From Bacteroidia bacterium (lineage in GTDB: Bacteria; Bacteroidota; Bacteroidia; CAIKAF01), in assembly GCA_030427255.1 (NCBI GenBank), contig JAUHWY010000009.1, positions 1 through 64,000 of the forward strand: a DNA stretch of 64,000 bases, in the 5' to 3' direction. Position 1 is the first letter of the stretch; each line of letters begins with the position of its first letter. The translations under genes and the position numbers were made by a program. The notes beneath the pieces were generated by a model. The model did not search any database. It worked only from the letters and a program-made list of their open reading frames with translations, and was not told the DNA's origin. Positions 17,472 to 26,690 of this stretch are shown in pieces.

Positions 17472-18356
17472 ATGCTTAATCGCGTGGAAGCTAAGGCTGC
17501 ATTAGCAGGACTAATAGTGCTTTTGCTGGTGCATTTGGGCGCCAGATGGTGGAGGAGCGCACAAAAGGAAACTTTACCCATAGTTGTCCCGATTGTCGCA
17601 AAATGGACTCCCTTTGAATCTTCAAAAAAGGGATATAGCTACCCCAAAAAAAAGTTTAACCAACAGTTTTTCTCGAATAGGAGAACCACGCAAAGCCCTT
17701 TGATTTACCCTGAACAAGGAACCCTAGCCGAAAGCCTTACAAACAAGGATTGGAAGAACCTAGGACTTAGTCCCAAGCAAATATTTTGGGCCGAAAAAAT
17801 TCGAAAAGACAATGGAGGTTTTAAAAAGCCCGAAGACCTTGACCCACTTTTTATGCTGAATGAAGCACAAAGAGAAAGCTTAAAGAAGGTACTAGTATTT
17901 CCTACCATGGACAGCTTAGAAAAGTGGAATGACATAGAAGAGCCTGCCCCAAATGCCCAAGACAAAAAGGTTCTCTTAAATACTGCCGACTCCATGGAGC
18001 TTTTAAGCGTTAAAGGTTTAGGCGCCTACACAGTGGCACAAATTCTTAGGCACCGCAGAACTTTTGGCGCTTTTGTTTCTCTGGGAGAGCTTCATTATTT
18101 AAGAGGAATGCAAGCGGAACGCTATGAAATGCTGCGCCGGAGATTGGTGTGTGATACATTGCCGGTTAAACCTATTTCCTGGCAATATTTGGGTAGGACT
18201 CAATTGTTGGCCCTACCTTTTGTTGATTGGAAGCTTGCCAAAGCTCTGCTTGCCTTAAGAAAGCGTCAAAGTAAAAGGATACCTAGCAAAGCTCAGTGCA
18301 TTCAGGCCGGGATGAACGATAGCACAGCAACTTGGTTTTTGACATACTTGGACTAG
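17472..18356 (+). CDS. membrane-anchored helix-hairpin-helix protein (ComEA-like repeats)
   Basis: A 294-residue protein with one N-terminal membrane helix (AALAGLIVLLLVHLGARWW, residues ~9-27), a basic linker, and three helix-hairpin-helix-like units: WKNLGLSPKQIFWAEKIRK, then the clearest, NTADSMELLSVKGLGAYTVA followed by ILRHRRTFGAFVSLGEL, and LPFVDWKLAKALLALRKRQ. The middle unit is a ComEA-type HhH that binds DNA sugar-phosphate. ComEA acts in DNA uptake, but in this phylum such proteins have no proven role, so competence is inference. No comEC is in the window. It starts 56 bases after nnr. Confidence 0.72.
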   Translation: MLNRVEAKAALAGLIVLLLVHLGARWWRSAQKETLPIVVPIVAKWTPFESSKKGYSYPKKKFNQQFFSNRRTTQSPLIYPEQGTLAESLTNKDWKNLGLSPKQIFWAEKIRKDNGGFKKPEDLDPLFMLNEAQRESLKKVLVFPTMDSLEKWNDIEEPAPNAQDKKVLLNTADSMELLSVKGLGAYTVAQILRHRRTFGAFVSLGELHYLRGMQAERYEMLRRRLVCDTLPVKPISWQYLGRTQLLALPFVDWKLAKALLALRKRQSKRIPSKAQCIQAGMNDSTATWFLTYLD

Positions 18357-18596
18357 GAAATAAGCTTTTTTACAGCGGCCCCTATTGAATCCTCAACAAT
18401 AGAATAGCAACGCGTCAACGGTCTAAGAATGGGTATTGAAATGTGATTGACGCTTTTGTAAGGAATTACCTCATTTAAGTACGCCAAATAGGGGAGAGAG
18501 GAAACTTAGCAGAGATAAAGAGTGAAAGCCCGTTAAAAGTGATGCTATATTCGGGTAAATCAGGCTTTTTGACGAATTTTGAAAAAATTATCCGCT
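18357..18596. other. 240-base gap with two dyads and a shared 17-base word
   Basis: Contains the dyad CTATTG/CAATAG (18382-18402) and a wider one GCGTCAA/TTGACGC (18412-18453). The sequence CAACGCGTCAACGGTCT (18408-18424) recurs with one change at 4417-4433. No gene is seen. Confidence 0.4.
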
Positions 18597-19883
18597 ATGA
18601 ACATCCCGGAAACGAACCTCCCGAGGGTCGTGGTGCTAGGTGCGGGGTTTGCAGGTTTGAATTTTGTGAAAAATCTTCCTGCCCATGCTGCCCAAATCGT
18701 AATGATAGACCGCCACAATTACCACACCTTTCAGCCTTTACTGTATCAAGTGGCAACGGCTGGTTTGGAGCCGGATTCTATTGCTTATCCCATCCGCAAT
18801 ATTTTTAAGAAGCGAAAGAACTTTTTCTTTCGAATGGCAGCTGTGAACCAAGTCGACAGCCAAAACAAATGCATTCATTCCAATATTGGAACCTTGAGCT
18901 ATGATGTTTTAGTGGTCGCAACCGGAAGCCAAACCAATTTTTTTGGAATTCCCGGGGTCAAAGAACTGGCCTTGCCCATGAAAACGGTGCCTGAAGCGCT
19001 AAACATGCGTAGCCTTATGCTGCAAAATTTTGAGGCCGCCTCTTTAACCAAAGACTTGGAGGAGCGGGAACGCCTAATGAACTTTGTAATTGTTGGGGCA
19101 GGGCCCACAGGAACTGAGTTGGCAGGTGCCTTGGCTGAACTTCGAAACCATGTTTTGCCCAACGATTATCCGGACTTAGACTTTAGGCGCATGTCTATTC
19201 ACCTAATAGAAATGCATGATGCTGTGCTGCCCCCGATGCAGCCAAGCTCCTCTAAGCATGCGTTAAAATACTTAGAGTCCTTAGGTGTTCAGGTTTGGCT
19301 CAAAACCGCCGTTACATCGTATGACGGGGACACGGTGTTTACTTCTCAAAATAAGCAGCTTCCTGCTTCAACGCTGATTTGGGCAGCAGGTGTTCAAGGC
19401 AATATCCCTAAAGGGTTTACAGAAGAGCAAATTTGGAAGGGCCGACTGGTTGTGGATGAAACCAACCAAGTTAAAGGGGCTAAAGAGGTGTATGGGCTGG
19501 GAGACGTTGCAGTCATGCGCACAGAAGACTTGCCTAATGGACATCCTATGTTGGCTCAGGTGGCCATTCAGCAAGGAAAGCAATTGGCAAAAAATCTAAA
19601 GGCCCATTGGAAGGGCCGTGAAATGAAGCTTTTTAAATACAAAGACTTAGGTGCCATGGCCACCGTAGGTCGCAATAAGGCCGTGGCAGAACTCTCTCAT
19701 AAAATCAAACTTTCGGGTTTTGTAGGTTGGTTTGTTTGGATGTGGGTACACTTGGTGAGTCTGGTTGGCTTTAGAAACAGATTGGTGGTTTTGCTTAATT
19801 GGGTGGTGAATTACTTTAGTTACGACCGAAAAATTCGCTTGATCATTCGACCCGTAGACCGTCCGGCCAAACACAAGCCGTAA
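18597..19883 (+). CDS. ndh: type II NADH dehydrogenase (NDH-2 family)
   Basis: A 428-residue flavoprotein that passes electrons from NADH to quinone without pumping protons. The ATG at 18597 is preferred over a TTG six codons earlier. It has the FAD dinucleotide loop VVVLGAGFAGLNFVKNL near the N-terminus, the NADH-binding loop NFVIVGAGPTGTELAGALAEL midway, and the FAD-closing GLGDVAVM. The C-terminus has the amphipathic/hydrophobic region that docks NDH-2 to the membrane (FVGWFVWMWVHLVSLVGF). It stands alone, 240 bases from its neighbour upstream. Confidence 0.92.
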   Translation: MNIPETNLPRVVVLGAGFAGLNFVKNLPAHAAQIVMIDRHNYHTFQPLLYQVATAGLEPDSIAYPIRNIFKKRKNFFFRMAAVNQVDSQNKCIHSNIGTLSYDVLVVATGSQTNFFGIPGVKELALPMKTVPEALNMRSLMLQNFEAASLTKDLEERERLMNFVIVGAGPTGTELAGALAELRNHVLPNDYPDLDFRRMSIHLIEMHDAVLPPMQPSSSKHALKYLESLGVQVWLKTAVTSYDGDTVFTSQNKQLPASTLIWAAGVQGNIPKGFTEEQIWKGRLVVDETNQVKGAKEVYGLGDVAVMRTEDLPNGHPMLAQVAIQQGKQLAKNLKAHWKGREMKLFKYKDLGAMATVGRNKAVAELSHKIKLSGFVGWFVWMWVHLVSLVGFRNRLVVLLNWVVNYFSYDRKIRLIIRPVDRPAKHKP

Positions 19884-19902
19884 TTTTTTTAAAATTAATT
19901 TC

Positions 19903-19973
19903 TTGTTTTTTAGCGTTTTAAGGTACTTTGTATTGCATAGTACCTAAGTATTGCATAGATTTGTTCTATGCAA
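19903..19973 (+). promoter_or_regulatory. padR promoter with overlapping operator dyads
   Basis: A -33 TTG (19903-19905) and -7 TACTTTG (19924-19930) are 18 bases apart. Over and just after the -7 lie two dyads: AGGTACT (19921-19927) with AGTACCT (19939-19945), and TTGCATAG (19951-19958) with CTATGCAA (19966-19973). TATTGCATAG is also directly repeated (19931-19940 and 19949-19958). Overlap with the -7 and start site fits repression by the PadR protein encoded downstream. Confidence 0.68.
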
Positions 19974-20210
19974 AAGGATAAGAGCCATAATTTAATTACG
20001 CTAGCTGCCCATATAAGGCATGCCTTGTACCTGCCTCTACTTGAATCGGTTTATCCATTGCTTGGACCAACCCCAACCCTTGGATCAAAAATTTTGGAAA
20101 GCTGTGTTCCTTTCCTGTTTCCAGAAAAAGGAGTAGGGGAGGTGGAAATTCCCAATTTCAAATGCAAAAGTCTGCTTTTGTGCAGTGTACCAAACAATCA
20201 TGTGCTATGA
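19968..20210 (+). CDS. possible 80-residue leader ORF before padR
   Basis: An open frame starts at ATG 19968 (inside the last operator half-site, ~30 bases after the expected transcript start) and its TGA overlaps the padR ATG in ATGA, the coupling geometry seen at true gene pairs in this window. The product, with LAAHIRHALYLPLLESVYPLL and several cysteines near the end, matches no family I know and has no signal peptide or clear membrane helix. It could be a coupled regulatory peptide or simply the chance reading of a long 5' leader. Confidence 0.3.
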   Translation: MQKDKSHNLITLAAHIRHALYLPLLESVYPLLGPTPTLGSKILESCVPFLFPEKGVGEVEIPNFKCKSLLLCSVPNNHVL

Positions 20211-20554
20211 AAATAGAAAACACCAAGGCCCAGATGCGCAAAGGATTGCTTGAGCTGTGCATCCTTAGCTTATTGGCACAAAAAGATGCTTACGTTTCCG
20301 ACTTAATTTTTGACCTTAAGCAGTCTCAGATGATTGTGGTGGAGGGTACTCTTTACCCCCTTTTGACCCGGCTTAAAAATGCCGGTTTACTAAATTATCG
20401 CTGGGAAGAGTCAAAAACAGGCCCCCCCAGAAAGTATTATGGCTTAACCGATGAGGGCAAAAAAGTGCAACAAGAGCTTTTGCAAAGTTGGGATGAGCTG
20501 CACCAAGCCATTGACCATATTATTCATGCCAAACCAAGAACCAATTTAAAATGA
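20207..20554 (+). CDS. PadR family transcriptional regulator
   Basis: A 115-residue winged-helix repressor. The ATG at 20207 gives the characteristic family start MKIENTKAQMRKGLLELCIL; a longer reading to 20162 would add unrelated residues. The wing region is VVEGTLYPLLTRLKNAGLL, followed by GPPRKYYGLTDEGKK, both diagnostic of PadR. The short C-terminal helix (LLQSWDELHQAIDHII) serves dimerisation. It overlaps the PspC gene by 4 bases, the usual PadR-PspC pairing of Bacteroidota, and its upstream dyads suggest autoregulation. The inducing signal is not evident; envelope stress is plausible from the partner. Confidence 0.92.
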   Translation: MKIENTKAQMRKGLLELCILSLLAQKDAYVSDLIFDLKQSQMIVVEGTLYPLLTRLKNAGLLNYRWEESKTGPPRKYYGLTDEGKKVQQELLQSWDELHQAIDHIIHAKPRTNLK

Positions 20555-22107
20555 AAAAGACGATAAGTATCCATTTAGGCGGACTCATGTTTCACATTGA
20601 AGAGGACGCATTTCACAAGTTAGATGCCTACTTAAGCCGCATTAGAGCGCAATTTGCGGCCCAAGAAGAGGCAGATGAAATTGTGCACGATGTAGAATTG
20701 CGCTTGGCTGAGTTGTTTACCGAAGCTTTAGGAGCTTACAAACAGGTCGTCACTGGCTCAATAGTTGCAGCCGCAATTGAGGTCTTAGGCGCACCGGAGG
20801 ATTACTTGGATCCAGGGGCAGAAGCTACAGAACAGGAGCCAACTACTAAAAGTTCAGTAAACCGGCGCTTGTTCAGGCATCCTGACGACAGGCTTCTAGG
20901 AGGTGTTGCAGGTGGTTTGGCAGCCTATTTTGGAATTGAGGCCCTCTTTGTTCGATTGGCCTTTGTGGTACTCTTTTTTAGCGGATTTGGGGTTCCCTTG
21001 TATATAGTTCTATGGCTTGTGGTACCAAAAGCAAAAACAACAGCAGACCGATTGGCCATGCGAGGAGTACCCGTAACTTTAGAGAATATTGAGCAGTTTA
21101 TTAAGGAGGAAGCTCAACAACTTAAGGATAGATCCAAATCTTGGCGAAAGGCTTCAAATAGCGCTTCCGATCGCCTTTTTCGCTTTTTGTCTGATTTGTT
21201 GCAATACGGCTTTCGCTTTGCTGTAAAACTGCTGGGTCTTACGCTATTATCTTTTGTATTCTTTGTGCTTTTGGCCTTGGTGGTGGGTCTATTTTTTGAG
21301 GTACCCACCGTCGGGGCAGGCAAAGGAAACTATACATTGCCCAATGCCTATGGATTTTTAGAACAAATGGCACCCGGAGACGGTTGGTCGCTATTTTTTC
21401 TATCTGGGATTTCTCTATTGATTTTGGTTCCCTTGTTTTTGTTTGCCTATTTAGGCTTACGGTTTTTGTTTCGTTTGCCGGCCTTACCTGTGGGCCTCCG
21501 ATGGACATTAGGTATTGCCTTAGTGCTTGGTTTCTTTTTGTCCACGGCCACCGGAATTTTGTTGGGGCTCCAATTTAGGAAAGAGGGTAAGTTAAGCAAA
21601 CAACTTAGCCCACCCGATGCTTCTTGGTATTCCTTGGGTTTGGCAAAGGATGCAATCTATGAAGCATTCAAAGAGACGGATTCCGAAGCGTTTTGGGCAA
21701 AAACCAGCCGCGGAAATGCCTATAGAAGTCTGCATGTATCGGTGTTTGCTTCTTCTGACAGCAGTCGAAGCCTAGTGCTTGAACTAAGAGCTAATGGCCC
21801 CAATACCATGGCAGCAGACAAGGGAGTCGAAAGCATAAACTACCCTCTAAAAGTCCAAGGAAGGCACATCCTGTTGCCCATGGCCTACGAGTTGCCCGAA
21901 AATCAGCCTTGGCAGGCTCAGCATGTAGGCGTGGAATTGTATATGCGCAAAGGAGATACCCTGTTTTTTGAACCGGAAATCACGTCTCTTTTTCCGATAT
22001 ACCATGTCGAAAAAACTGAGGAGCATAGGGGCCAAAGTATAGGGGCACATTCTTGGACAATGACAGAGGAGGGCTTAAGCTGTTTAGACTGTGCTGAGAT
22101 GGAATAG
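20551..22107 (+). CDS. PspC domain membrane protein
   Basis: A 518-residue protein. An N-terminal ~90-residue cytoplasmic part (HLGGLMFHIEEDAFHKLDAY, then EEADEIVHDVELRLAELF) resembles the DUF4870/HAAS-like helical modules found before PspC. The PspC domain is at ~105-162: RLFRHPDDRLLGGVAGGLAA, then FVRLAFVVLFF and PLYIVLWLVVPK. Three or more further membrane helices follow (~215-345) and then a ~150-residue extracytoplasmic beta-rich domain with no family I can name. PspC partners in the phage-shock response sense membrane stress. Translation is coupled to padR by ATGA. Confidence 0.88.
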   Translation: MKKTISIHLGGLMFHIEEDAFHKLDAYLSRIRAQFAAQEEADEIVHDVELRLAELFTEALGAYKQVVTGSIVAAAIEVLGAPEDYLDPGAEATEQEPTTKSSVNRRLFRHPDDRLLGGVAGGLAAYFGIEALFVRLAFVVLFFSGFGVPLYIVLWLVVPKAKTTADRLAMRGVPVTLENIEQFIKEEAQQLKDRSKSWRKASNSASDRLFRFLSDLLQYGFRFAVKLLGLTLLSFVFFVLLALVVGLFFEVPTVGAGKGNYTLPNAYGFLEQMAPGDGWSLFFLSGISLLILVPLFLFAYLGLRFLFRLPALPVGLRWTLGIALVLGFFLSTATGILLGLQFRKEGKLSKQLSPPDASWYSLGLAKDAIYEAFKETDSEAFWAKTSRGNAYRSLHVSVFASSDSSRSLVLELRANGPNTMAADKGVESINYPLKVQGRHILLPMAYELPENQPWQAQHVGVELYMRKGDTLFFEPEITSLFPIYHVEKTEEHRGQSIGAHSWTMTEEGLSCLDCAEME

Positions 22108-22181
22108 GAATGCATGTATTTAACCAATTACTTGCCAATCAAGACCCTTTCCCGGTACCGGGGCTAAACCTTGAGCGTCTT

Positions 22182-22212
22182 TTGGTGGTTTTATAAGCAC
22201 AAGCTATTTTTA
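22182..22212 (+). promoter_or_regulatory. candidate promoter of the acyl-CoA dehydrogenase gene
   Basis: TTG at 22182-22184 and TATTTTTA at 22205-22212, 20 bases apart; the -7 differs from TAnnTTTG only at the last base. The ATG follows 23 bases later. Confidence 0.4.
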
Positions 22213-22235
22213 CCCTCAAAATATTGCCCGAGCAT

Positions 22236-23378
22236 ATGGAATTCAGCTTTAACGAGAACCAGGCCATGATCGCCCAAATGGTGCGAGATTTTGGAGAAAA
22301 AGAAATTCGCCCTCATTTTATGGATTGGGATGAGAACCAAACCTTTCCAAGAGAAATGTTTAGCAAACTTGGCGAGCTGGGACTCATGGGAGTGTTGGTT
22401 CCCGAGACTTATGGAGGCTCAGGCTTTGGTTATTTCGAATACGTTACGGCCATTACTGAACTGGGAAAAATTTGTGGTTCCATAGGGCTGTCTATGGCAG
22501 CCCACAATTCCTTGTGTACCGGCCATATTCTCCAATTTGGTAACGAGGAACAAAAGCAGAAGTACTTGCCTAAATTGGCCACCGCCGAATGGATTGGCGC
22601 ATGGGGCTTAACCGAAGCCAATACCGGATCCGATGCCATGCGTATGAGATGTACTGCCGTTCAAGACGGAGATTATTGGGTAATTAACGGTACCAAAAAC
22701 TGGATTACTCACGGCATTTCCGGTGATGTGGCTGTGGTTTTGGTGCGCACCGGTGAGCTGTTAGACTCTAATGGCATTACGGCATTTGTGGTAGAAAGAG
22801 GCACTCCCGGATTTCGTGGCGGAAAAAAGGAAAATAAATTAGGGATGCGCAGCTCTGAAACCGCAGAGTTGATTTTTGAAAATTGCCGGGTCCATAAAAG
22901 CCAAATTTTAGGCGAAGTTGGGCAGGGTTTTCGTCAGGCCATGAAGGTGCTCGATGGTGGACGTATTTCCATTGCAGCCTTGTCTTTGGGTATTGCCAAA
23001 GGTGCATTTGAGGCATCTATTAAATACGCCAAAGAACGCGAGCAGTTTGGACAGCCTATTGCGAACTTTCAAGCCATCTCTTTTAAGTTAGCCGACATGG
23101 CTACCGAAATTGAAGCAGCCGAGTTGCTTACTTTTAAAGCCGCAGACCTTAAGAATAAATCCTTGCCTGTAACTACTACATCTGCCATGGCCAAATATTA
23201 TGCCAGCGAAGTGTGCGTAAAAGCATCTACCGAAGCCGTTCAGATTTTTGGTGGATATGGCTACACTAAGGACTATCCGGTCGAAAAGTTTTACCGCGAT
23301 TCAAAGCTTTGTACCATAGGAGAAGGAACCTCCGAAATTCAAAAATTGGTGATTTCTCGTAACGAGCTTAAGGACTAA
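22236..23378 (+). CDS. acyl-CoA dehydrogenase
   Basis: FAD enzyme that introduces the alpha-beta double bond in acyl-CoA during beta-oxidation or branched-chain amino acid breakdown. The ATG at 22236 gives the usual start [19 protein letters not shown] (380 residues, the standard length). Signature 1 is [18 protein letters not shown] and signature 2 runs [20 protein letters not shown]; the catalytic Glu of short-chain enzymes fits IGEGTSEIQ. Chain-length preference cannot be read directly, but the overall look is of short/branched-chain members. It converges on mdh, with mdh's terminator between. Confidence 0.94.
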   Translation: MEFSFNENQAMIAQMVRDFGEKEIRPHFMDWDENQTFPREMFSKLGELGLMGVLVPETYGGSGFGYFEYVTAITELGKICGSIGLSMAAHNSLCTGHILQFGNEEQKQKYLPKLATAEWIGAWGLTEANTGSDAMRMRCTAVQDGDYWVINGTKNWITHGISGDVAVVLVRTGELLDSNGITAFVVERGTPGFRGGKKENKLGMRSSETAELIFENCRVHKSQILGEVGQGFRQAMKVLDGGRISIAALSLGIAKGAFEASIKYAKEREQFGQPIANFQAISFKLADMATEIEAAELLTFKAADLKNKSLPVTTTSAMAKYYASEVCVKASTEAVQIFGGYGYTKDYPVEKFYRDSKLCTIGEGTSEIQKLVISRNELKD

Positions 23379-23440
23379 TCCTGTAAACGTTCAACATACC
23401 TGCAGCTTTAGCTGGGTTTATTCCCACCTTGCAGTTAATA

Positions 23441-23475
23441 AAAAAACAAAGGCCACAGATGATTCTGTGGCCTTT
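23441..23475 (-). terminator. Rho-independent terminator of mdh
   Basis: Perfect 12-bp stem AAAGGCCACAGA / TCTGTGGCCTTT with a 4-base loop, followed on the minus strand by GTTTTTTT. The plus strand lacks a U-run after the stem, so it acts for mdh. Confidence 0.9.
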
Positions 23476-23513
23476 GAACATTAAAGAAAACGGTGGACTA
23501 GAAAAGTCGCAGA

Positions 23514-24458
23514 TTATTCAGCGGCTTTTGCATTCATATTGTCCAATACACTCATTACTTCGCGAACCGCTTTGGCCGATTGATTAACCAAGGCCATTTC
23601 GGCATCGTTTAGTTTCAATTCAATGATTTTTTCGATACCATTTTTACCTAGAACTACCGGTACGCCAAGATAAATATCGCTTAAGCCGTATTGGCCGGTC
23701 AACCAAGTACAAACGGGGAAAATGCGCTTTTGGTCGCGAACAATGGCTTCAACCATTTGAGCGGCTGCGGCACCGGGAGCATACCATGCGCTGGTACCCA
23801 TAAGGTTTACCAACTCTCCTCCACCTTTTTTGGTGCGTTCTACAATGGCATTCAATGGCTCTTCGTCAATCAATTCCGTAACGGGGATGCCACTTACTGT
23901 GGTGTAACGTGGTAGTGGAACCATAGTATCTCCATGTCCACCCAGCAACATGGCCTGAATATCTTTTGGAGAAACGTTCAATTCGGAAGCCAAAAATGCA
24001 CGATAACGAGCCGTATCAAGAATACCGGCCATGCCCATAACCCGACTGGAGTCTACCTGAGCCGTTAAATAGGCACAGTAAGTCATTACGTCCAAGGGAT
24101 TAGAGACAACAATAATTTTTGCGTCCGGAGAGTATTTAATGATGTTTTCGGTAACCGTGCGTACAATGCCGGCGTTGGTAGCAATCAAATCGTCGCGGCT
24201 CATACCCGGCTTACGGGGAAGGCCGGAGGTAATAACCACAACATCGGAACCGGCGGTGGGCTCGTATTGATTGGTATAACCCACCACACGCGTATTGTAG
24301 TAGTTAACCGGAGCGGTTTGCCACATATCGAGCGATTTACCTTCCGCAAGTCCTTCCTTGATGTCGATTAGGATTACCTCGTTGGCCAATTCTTTGTGGG
24401 CAATAACGTCCGCACAAGTTGCACCTACATTTCCGGCGCCTACTACGGTGATTTTCAT
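23514..24458 (-). CDS. mdh: malate dehydrogenase (LDH-like type)
   Basis: Citric-acid-cycle enzyme interconverting malate and oxaloacetate with NAD. The 314-residue length and sequence place it with the tetrameric LDH-like malate dehydrogenases. It shows GAGNVG (7-12), the mobile loop GLPRKPGMSR with Arg82 and Arg88 (Arg at the first position specifies oxaloacetate rather than pyruvate), IVVSNPLDVMT, the Asp148/Arg151 pair in ILDTAR, and the proton-relay His175 in GGHGDTMVPL. It is a single-gene unit with a near-consensus promoter and a strong terminator. Confidence 0.96.
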   Translation of the reverse strand: MKITVVGAGNVGATCADVIAHKELANEVILIDIKEGLAEGKSLDMWQTAPVNYYNTRVVGYTNQYEPTAGSDVVVITSGLPRKPGMSRDDLIATNAGIVRTVTENIIKYSPDAKIIVVSNPLDVMTYCAYLTAQVDSSRVMGMAGILDTARYRAFLASELNVSPKDIQAMLLGGHGDTMVPLPRYTTVSGIPVTELIDEEPLNAIVERTKKGGGELVNLMGTSAWYAPGAAAAQMVEAIVRDQKRIFPVCTWLTGQYGLSDIYLGVPVVLGKNGIEKIIELKLNDAEMALVNQSAKAVREVMSVLDNMNAKAAE

Positions 24459-24489
24459 ATGCTTGATTTGTTTACTTTTGACTTGTGTG

Positions 24490-24518
24490 CAAATATAGAA
24501 AACCCACCCATTGCCAAA
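24490..24518 (-). promoter_or_regulatory. mdh promoter
   Basis: On the minus strand, TTTG (24518-24515), a 17-base spacer, then TATATTTG (24497-24490), an exact TAnnTTTG. The mdh ATG lies 31 bases downstream. One of the best promoter matches in the window. Confidence 0.65.
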
Positions 24519-24566
24519 GGAAATTTTACAACATTTAAACGAATTTTACGTATAACCATAACGAGC

Positions 24567-26462
24567 ATGAGGGTGAAGCTTCTTACGGGCCATTTTTATG
24601 CAGGCATGAATTTTTGCCTGTTGGCCTTGTTGTGCTTTACCACAAGCCTTATGGCACAGGTGCCGACCACTTCGGATTGCCTTGGAGCAACCCCGGTGTG
24701 CAACAGCAACTACGATGTGCCCACCTTAAATCCTGCTCCAAACAACTACCCCAACGAAATCAATGCCGGTAACTCCTGTTTAAATGGAGAAACCAATGGA
24801 CAATGGTACACCTTTACGGTTCAAACGGCAGGGCAGTTGGGTTTCAATATTATACCTTACGATCCCACCAGCGATTACGATTGGGCCCTGTTTAACCTCA
24901 CCAATGCCAGCTGTGCCGAAATTTATACCAACGGGGCTTTAGAAGTAGCCTGCAACTTTAGTGCCCAAACCACCAACAACGGCATCACCGGTGCCAATGG
25001 TCAACCCGGAGATGAAAACGAGGCCATGCTCAATGTGCAAGCCGGTGAAACCTTTGCTTTGTACATTTCCAACTATAATTTCGGTACAAACCAAAGTGGG
25101 TATCAGTTGGATTTTGGTCCATCCTCCGCTCAAGTTCCTGACAATACCGCTCCTTCCATTGAATCGGTTAGCCCCAATTCGGATTGTGGAGCCACTCAGC
25201 TTACCGTAAGCTTTAGCGAAAACATTGATTGCAGCAGCATTCAAGCCGGAGATTTTGTGTTGAATGGGCCGGGCGGACCATACAGCATAGCCTCTGTGTC
25301 GGGAGTGGGTTGCATAACCGGAGGGCAATATAGCCGCACCTTTACCTTAACCTTGGCACAAGCCATTAATGGGTCAGGTGCCTTTTCTTTAGACATTACA
25401 GGAAACATTTCCGATGTGTGTGGAAACAATTTAGCTCCAGGGCCCGGATTTGATTTTGACTACACAACCTTGGTCTTGAACCTTGGCTCCACAGATTCAG
25501 ATTGTCCGGTGGACAATGGAACCGCAACTGTAAATGTGGTTGGAGGCACCCCGCCTTACCAATATCAATGGAACGATGTTAACGCGCAAACCACGGCCAC
25601 TGCCACAGGATTACCCCGAGGCACCTATACGGTAACCGTGAGCGATGCTCAAGGCTGCTCCGTGCAAGGGAGTGTGTATGTTGGCGACCCTACTGCTTTT
25701 ACCATTGATGTGAATCAGGTGCCGGATACCTGCCAAGAGGGCAGTGGACAGTTGCAAGTAATTACCCTTGGGCCGCAGGCTCCTTTTACCTATACTTGGG
25801 AAGATACCATTGCCGGGAACAGCTTGTGGACCGGACTGGTAGGAGATAGGGTGTATAAGGTATTGGTAACCGATGCCAATGGCTGCAAAAGAGATACCAC
25901 GGTTTGGTTGGATAACGTAACCAACGATACCCTAAAGGCATTCTTTACTGTAGATAATGAGGAAGTAGATGTATTGACTCCCAATGTGAATTTCTTTAAT
26001 GATTCCGAATACGAAAGTTCCATTGTTTGGGATTTTGGCGATGGACAAAGTCCCACGGACGAGAATCTAAGCTATTCATTTGCTGCCATAGGCAAATTTC
26101 CGGTAACCCTTTATGCTTTCGATAACAATGGTTGTGTGGATAGTTACACCAGAACCATAGAAGTTACTTATGAGTTTACCTTTTTTGCTCCGGATGCCTT
26201 CACTCCTAATGGCGACAATTTGAATGAGTTTTTTAGGGTTACGGGTATTGGCATGGATCCCAATAAGTTTACCATGATTATTTACGACCGCTGGGGCAAG
26301 GAAGTTTTTCGTACCAGAAGTTTGGCGCAAGGTTGGGATGGCAGTGTAGATGGAGCTCCTCCTATGGAGAGTGCGCAAGGCGTGTATAACTACAAAATTG
26401 AGGTTACCGAGTTGGACGGCACTCCACGTACCCTTCTGGGGAAAGTAGTGATGATTAAATAA
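24567..26462 (+). CDS. secreted T9SS type B cargo with PKD and gliding-motility C-terminal domain
   Basis: The ATG at 24567 is chosen because it gives a signal peptide (MRVKLLTGHF..., cleavage after LMAQ); a longer frame would overlap mdh on the other strand. Mature 600 residues: a CUB-like N-terminal beta domain (CLGATPVCNSNY, GQWYTFTV), an Ig/SprB-like part (GTPPYQYQWNDV, GLPRGTYTVTVSDAQGCS), a PKD domain (IVWDFGDGQSPTDENLSYSF) and the C-terminal CHU_C/type B sorting domain (FTPNGDNLNEFF, YDRWGKEVF, GVYNYKIEV). Type B domains direct passage through the type IX secretion system and surface anchoring. Ligand unknown; adhesin or matrix role is likely. Confidence 0.88.
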   Translation: MRVKLLTGHFYAGMNFCLLALLCFTTSLMAQVPTTSDCLGATPVCNSNYDVPTLNPAPNNYPNEINAGNSCLNGETNGQWYTFTVQTAGQLGFNIIPYDPTSDYDWALFNLTNASCAEIYTNGALEVACNFSAQTTNNGITGANGQPGDENEAMLNVQAGETFALYISNYNFGTNQSGYQLDFGPSSAQVPDNTAPSIESVSPNSDCGATQLTVSFSENIDCSSIQAGDFVLNGPGGPYSIASVSGVGCITGGQYSRTFTLTLAQAINGSGAFSLDITGNISDVCGNNLAPGPGFDFDYTTLVLNLGSTDSDCPVDNGTATVNVVGGTPPYQYQWNDVNAQTTATATGLPRGTYTVTVSDAQGCSVQGSVYVGDPTAFTIDVNQVPDTCQEGSGQLQVITLGPQAPFTYTWEDTIAGNSLWTGLVGDRVYKVLVTDANGCKRDTTVWLDNVTNDTLKAFFTVDNEEVDVLTPNVNFFNDSEYESSIVWDFGDGQSPTDENLSYSFAAIGKFPVTLYAFDNNGCVDSYTRTIEVTYEFTFFAPDAFTPNGDNLNEFFRVTGIGMDPNKFTMIIYDRWGKEVFRTRSLAQGWDGSVDGAPPMESAQGVYNYKIEVTELDGTPRTLLGKVVMIK

Positions 26463-26495
26463 GTGGTCTTTTTTCAGTAATTCTTAAAAATACAC

Positions 26496-26640
26496 TGCGG
26501 TAGGGATGGACGCGATAGCCCGGAAGCTCCGGATTTAGGGCAGCAGGAGCTGAGGAGGCCCCCGATGCTTCGGGGGACCCCGCAAGCCTTGCTGCCCTTA
26601 GCCGGAGCTGAGGACTAAAGCGGAGAGCCCGGCCACCGCC
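26496..26640. repeat. family A GC-rich inverted-repeat element, copy 2
   Basis: Inner hairpin CCCCCG-ATGCTT-CGGGGG (26559-26576) in the core GAGGAGGC...GACCCCGC; arms TCCGGATTTAGGGCAGC and GCTGCCCTTAGCCGGA; outer marks TAGGGATGGACGCGATAGCC on the left and ACTAAAGCGGAGAGCCCGG on the right. Lies between two genes on the same strand. Confidence 0.7.
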
Positions 26641-26690
26641 CAAAAAACAAAACATTGCATTCCCACAGCTGTTTTTTAAATGGATGTCTG

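Noticed and set aside
22151..22162. Perfect palindrome CCCGGTACCGGG between the PspC and acyl-CoA dehydrogenase genes
   Set aside because: Too short a loop for a terminator, no U-run, and no second copy seen; may be an isolated dyad.
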